From contig JAGRHI010000050.1 in NCBI GenBank assembly GCA_020445045.1, positions 1 to 13,334 of the forward strand: a DNA stretch of 13,334 nucleotides. Direction: 5' to 3'. The stretch is from Candidatus Competibacteraceae bacterium. GTDB lineage: Bacteria; Pseudomonadota; Gammaproteobacteria; Competibacterales; Competibacteraceae. Below are positions 12,286 through 13,334 of the stretch, one piece after another. The notes beneath the pieces were generated by a model, which had not been told where the DNA came from, did no database searches, and saw nothing but the letters and a program-made list of their open reading frames with translations. Positions within the stretch are counted from its first letter, which is position 1; each line of letters begins with the position of its first letter. The position numbers and the translations under genes were made by a program.

Positions 12286-13334
12286 ATGCCTTCCACCCTG
12301 GACCTCGCCCTCGACCTGATCCGCCGGCCCTCGATCACCCCCGAGGACGCCGGCTGCCAGGAGGTCATGATCGCGCGCTTGGCGGCGCTCGGCTTCCGGG
12401 TGGAACGGTTGCGCCACGGCGAGGTGGACAACTTCTGGGCCCGGCATGGCGACGACGAACCGCTGTTCGCCTTCGCCGGCCACACCGACGTCGTGCCGCC
12501 CGGCCCGCTGGAACGCTGGCAAACGCCGCCGTTCGCCCCGCAAATCCGTGAGGGCTGGCTGTACGGGCGCGGCGCGGCCGACATGAAAAGCAGTCTGGCG
12601 GCGATGGTCATCGCCTGCGAGCGTTTCCTCGCCACCTGCCCGCGCCCGCGTGGCTCCATCGCCTTTCTCGTCACCAGCGACGAAGAAGGCGCGGCGGTGG
12701 ACGGCACGATCAAGGTGGTGGAACGGTTGGAAGCGCGCGGCGAAAAAATCCAGTGGTGCCTGGTGGGCGAGCCGTCCAGTTCGGCCCAACTGGGCGACAC
12801 CATCAAGAACGGCCGGCGCGGCTCGCTGAACGGCCGGCTGCGGCTGCGCGGAAAGCAGGGCCACGTCGCCTACCCTCACCTGGCCCAGAACCCGATCCAC
12901 GCGATCGGGCCGATTCTCGGCGCGCTGGCGGACGAAATCTGGGACCAGGGACACGAGAGCTTTCCGCCGACCTCGTTGCAGATTTCCAACCTGCATGCCG
13001 GCACCGGCGCGGTCAATGTCGTGCCCGGCGATCTGGAGCTGTTGTTCAACTTCCGCTTTTCGCCGGCGGTCACCGTCGAGCAACTTGAGGAACGCACCCG
13101 GCTGATCGTCGAAACCGGCCTGTTGAACGAGGAAATCAAGACCGGTCAGGTATTTCAATACGAGCTACACTGGAACCTGTCGGGATCGCCGTTCTTCACG
13201 CCATCCGGCGCGCTGGTGGCCGCCGCCGCCGCCGCGATCCGCGCCGAAACCGGGCTGGAGCCGGAACTGTCCACCGCCGGCGGTACCTCCGACGGGCGTT
13301 TCATCGCGCCCACCGGCGCGCAGGTGATCGAACT
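12286..13334 (+). CDS. dapE: Succinyl-diaminopimelate desuccinylase (3' end cut by window edge)
   Basis: DapE is a dinuclear zinc M20 hydrolase that removes succinate from N-succinyl-LL-diaminopimelate, two steps after DapD. The visible 349 codons start MPSTLDLALDLIRRPSITPE, which matches the family N-terminus although no good ribosome-binding site precedes it. Metal and catalytic residues fall where expected: FAGHTDVVPPG (His66, Asp68), YGRGAADMKSS (Asp99), TSDEEGA (Glu133 catalytic, Glu134) and VGEPSS (Glu162). The set is offset by one from the well-studied Haemophilus influenzae numbering. NGRRGSLNG (175-183) and GGTSDGRFIAP (332-342) are also family signatures. The last zinc-binding His, expected near residue 348-350 or just after, and the final 25-30 residues lie beyond the window. 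There is no sign of damage. Confidence 0.97.
   Translation, partial: MPSTLDLALDLIRRPSITPEDAGCQEVMIARLAALGFRVERLRHGEVDNFWARHGDDEPLFAFAGHTDVVPPGPLERWQTPPFAPQIREGWLYGRGAADMKSSLAAMVIACERFLATCPRPRGSIAFLVTSDEEGAAVDGTIKVVERLEARGEKIQWCLVGEPSSSAQLGDTIKNGRRGSLNGRLRLRGKQGHVAYPHLAQNPIHAIGPILGALADEIWDQGHESFPPTSLQISNLHAGTGAVNVVPGDLELLFNFRFSPAVTVEQLEERTRLIVETGLLNEEIKTGQVFQYELHWNLSGSPFFTPSGALVAAAAAAIRAETGLEPELSTAGGTSDGRFIAPTGAQVIE

Noticed and set aside
12250..13158. 302-codon minus-strand frame opposite dapE, and 7799-8599 minus opposite dapD
   Set aside because: Both are antisense shadows of well-conserved dap genes, with no domain or start signal.

Overview
The window reads as a chromosomal segment of a GC-rich gammaproteobacterium. 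It carries the succinylase-type lysine/diaminopimelate genes dapD and dapE and a maltose-1-phosphate (GlgE) glucan operon. A glycogen-storing lineage such as the Competibacter-like organisms would fit, but that assignment is inference from gene content and composition only.

Region 1 (1-7625, minus strand) is an alpha-glucan operon, read right to left: glgE, then a fused treS-maltokinase, then glgC, then glgX, which runs off the left edge. Spacing is tight: glgE-treS is 13 bp, with the treS ribosome-binding site overlapping the glgE stop; treS-glgC is a 4-bp ATGA overlap; glgC-glgX is 88 bp. TreS converts trehalose to maltose, the fused kinase makes maltose 1-phosphate, and GlgE adds maltosyl units to alpha-1,4-glucan. 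GlgC supplies ADP-glucose, and GlgX removes branches during breakdown. No branching enzyme or glycogen synthase is visible here.

Region 2 (7626-7864) is a divergent intergenic spacer with an AT-rich core between glgE and dapD.

Region 3 (7865-8683 and 12286-13334, plus strand) holds dapD and the 5' part of dapE, two steps of the succinylated DAP pathway. They are separated by a foreign-looking insert.

Region 4 (8684-12229) is that insert and the least ordinary part of the window. On the minus strand is an alpha/beta hydrolase with a C-terminal LysM domain. Divergent from it, across a 514-bp AT-richer spacer, is a LysM-N protein with a roughly 350-residue C-terminal part that I do not recognise. 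Three bases after that gene comes a small exported protein with HEAT-like helical repeats. The two LysM domains share the same subtype signature. The arrangement resembles cargo/effector genes with a candidate immunity protein, as found in contractile secretion systems, but no VgrG, PAAR, Hcp or sheath gene lies in the window. The effector reading is therefore a hypothesis.

No tRNA, rRNA, CRISPR array or insertion sequence was seen.
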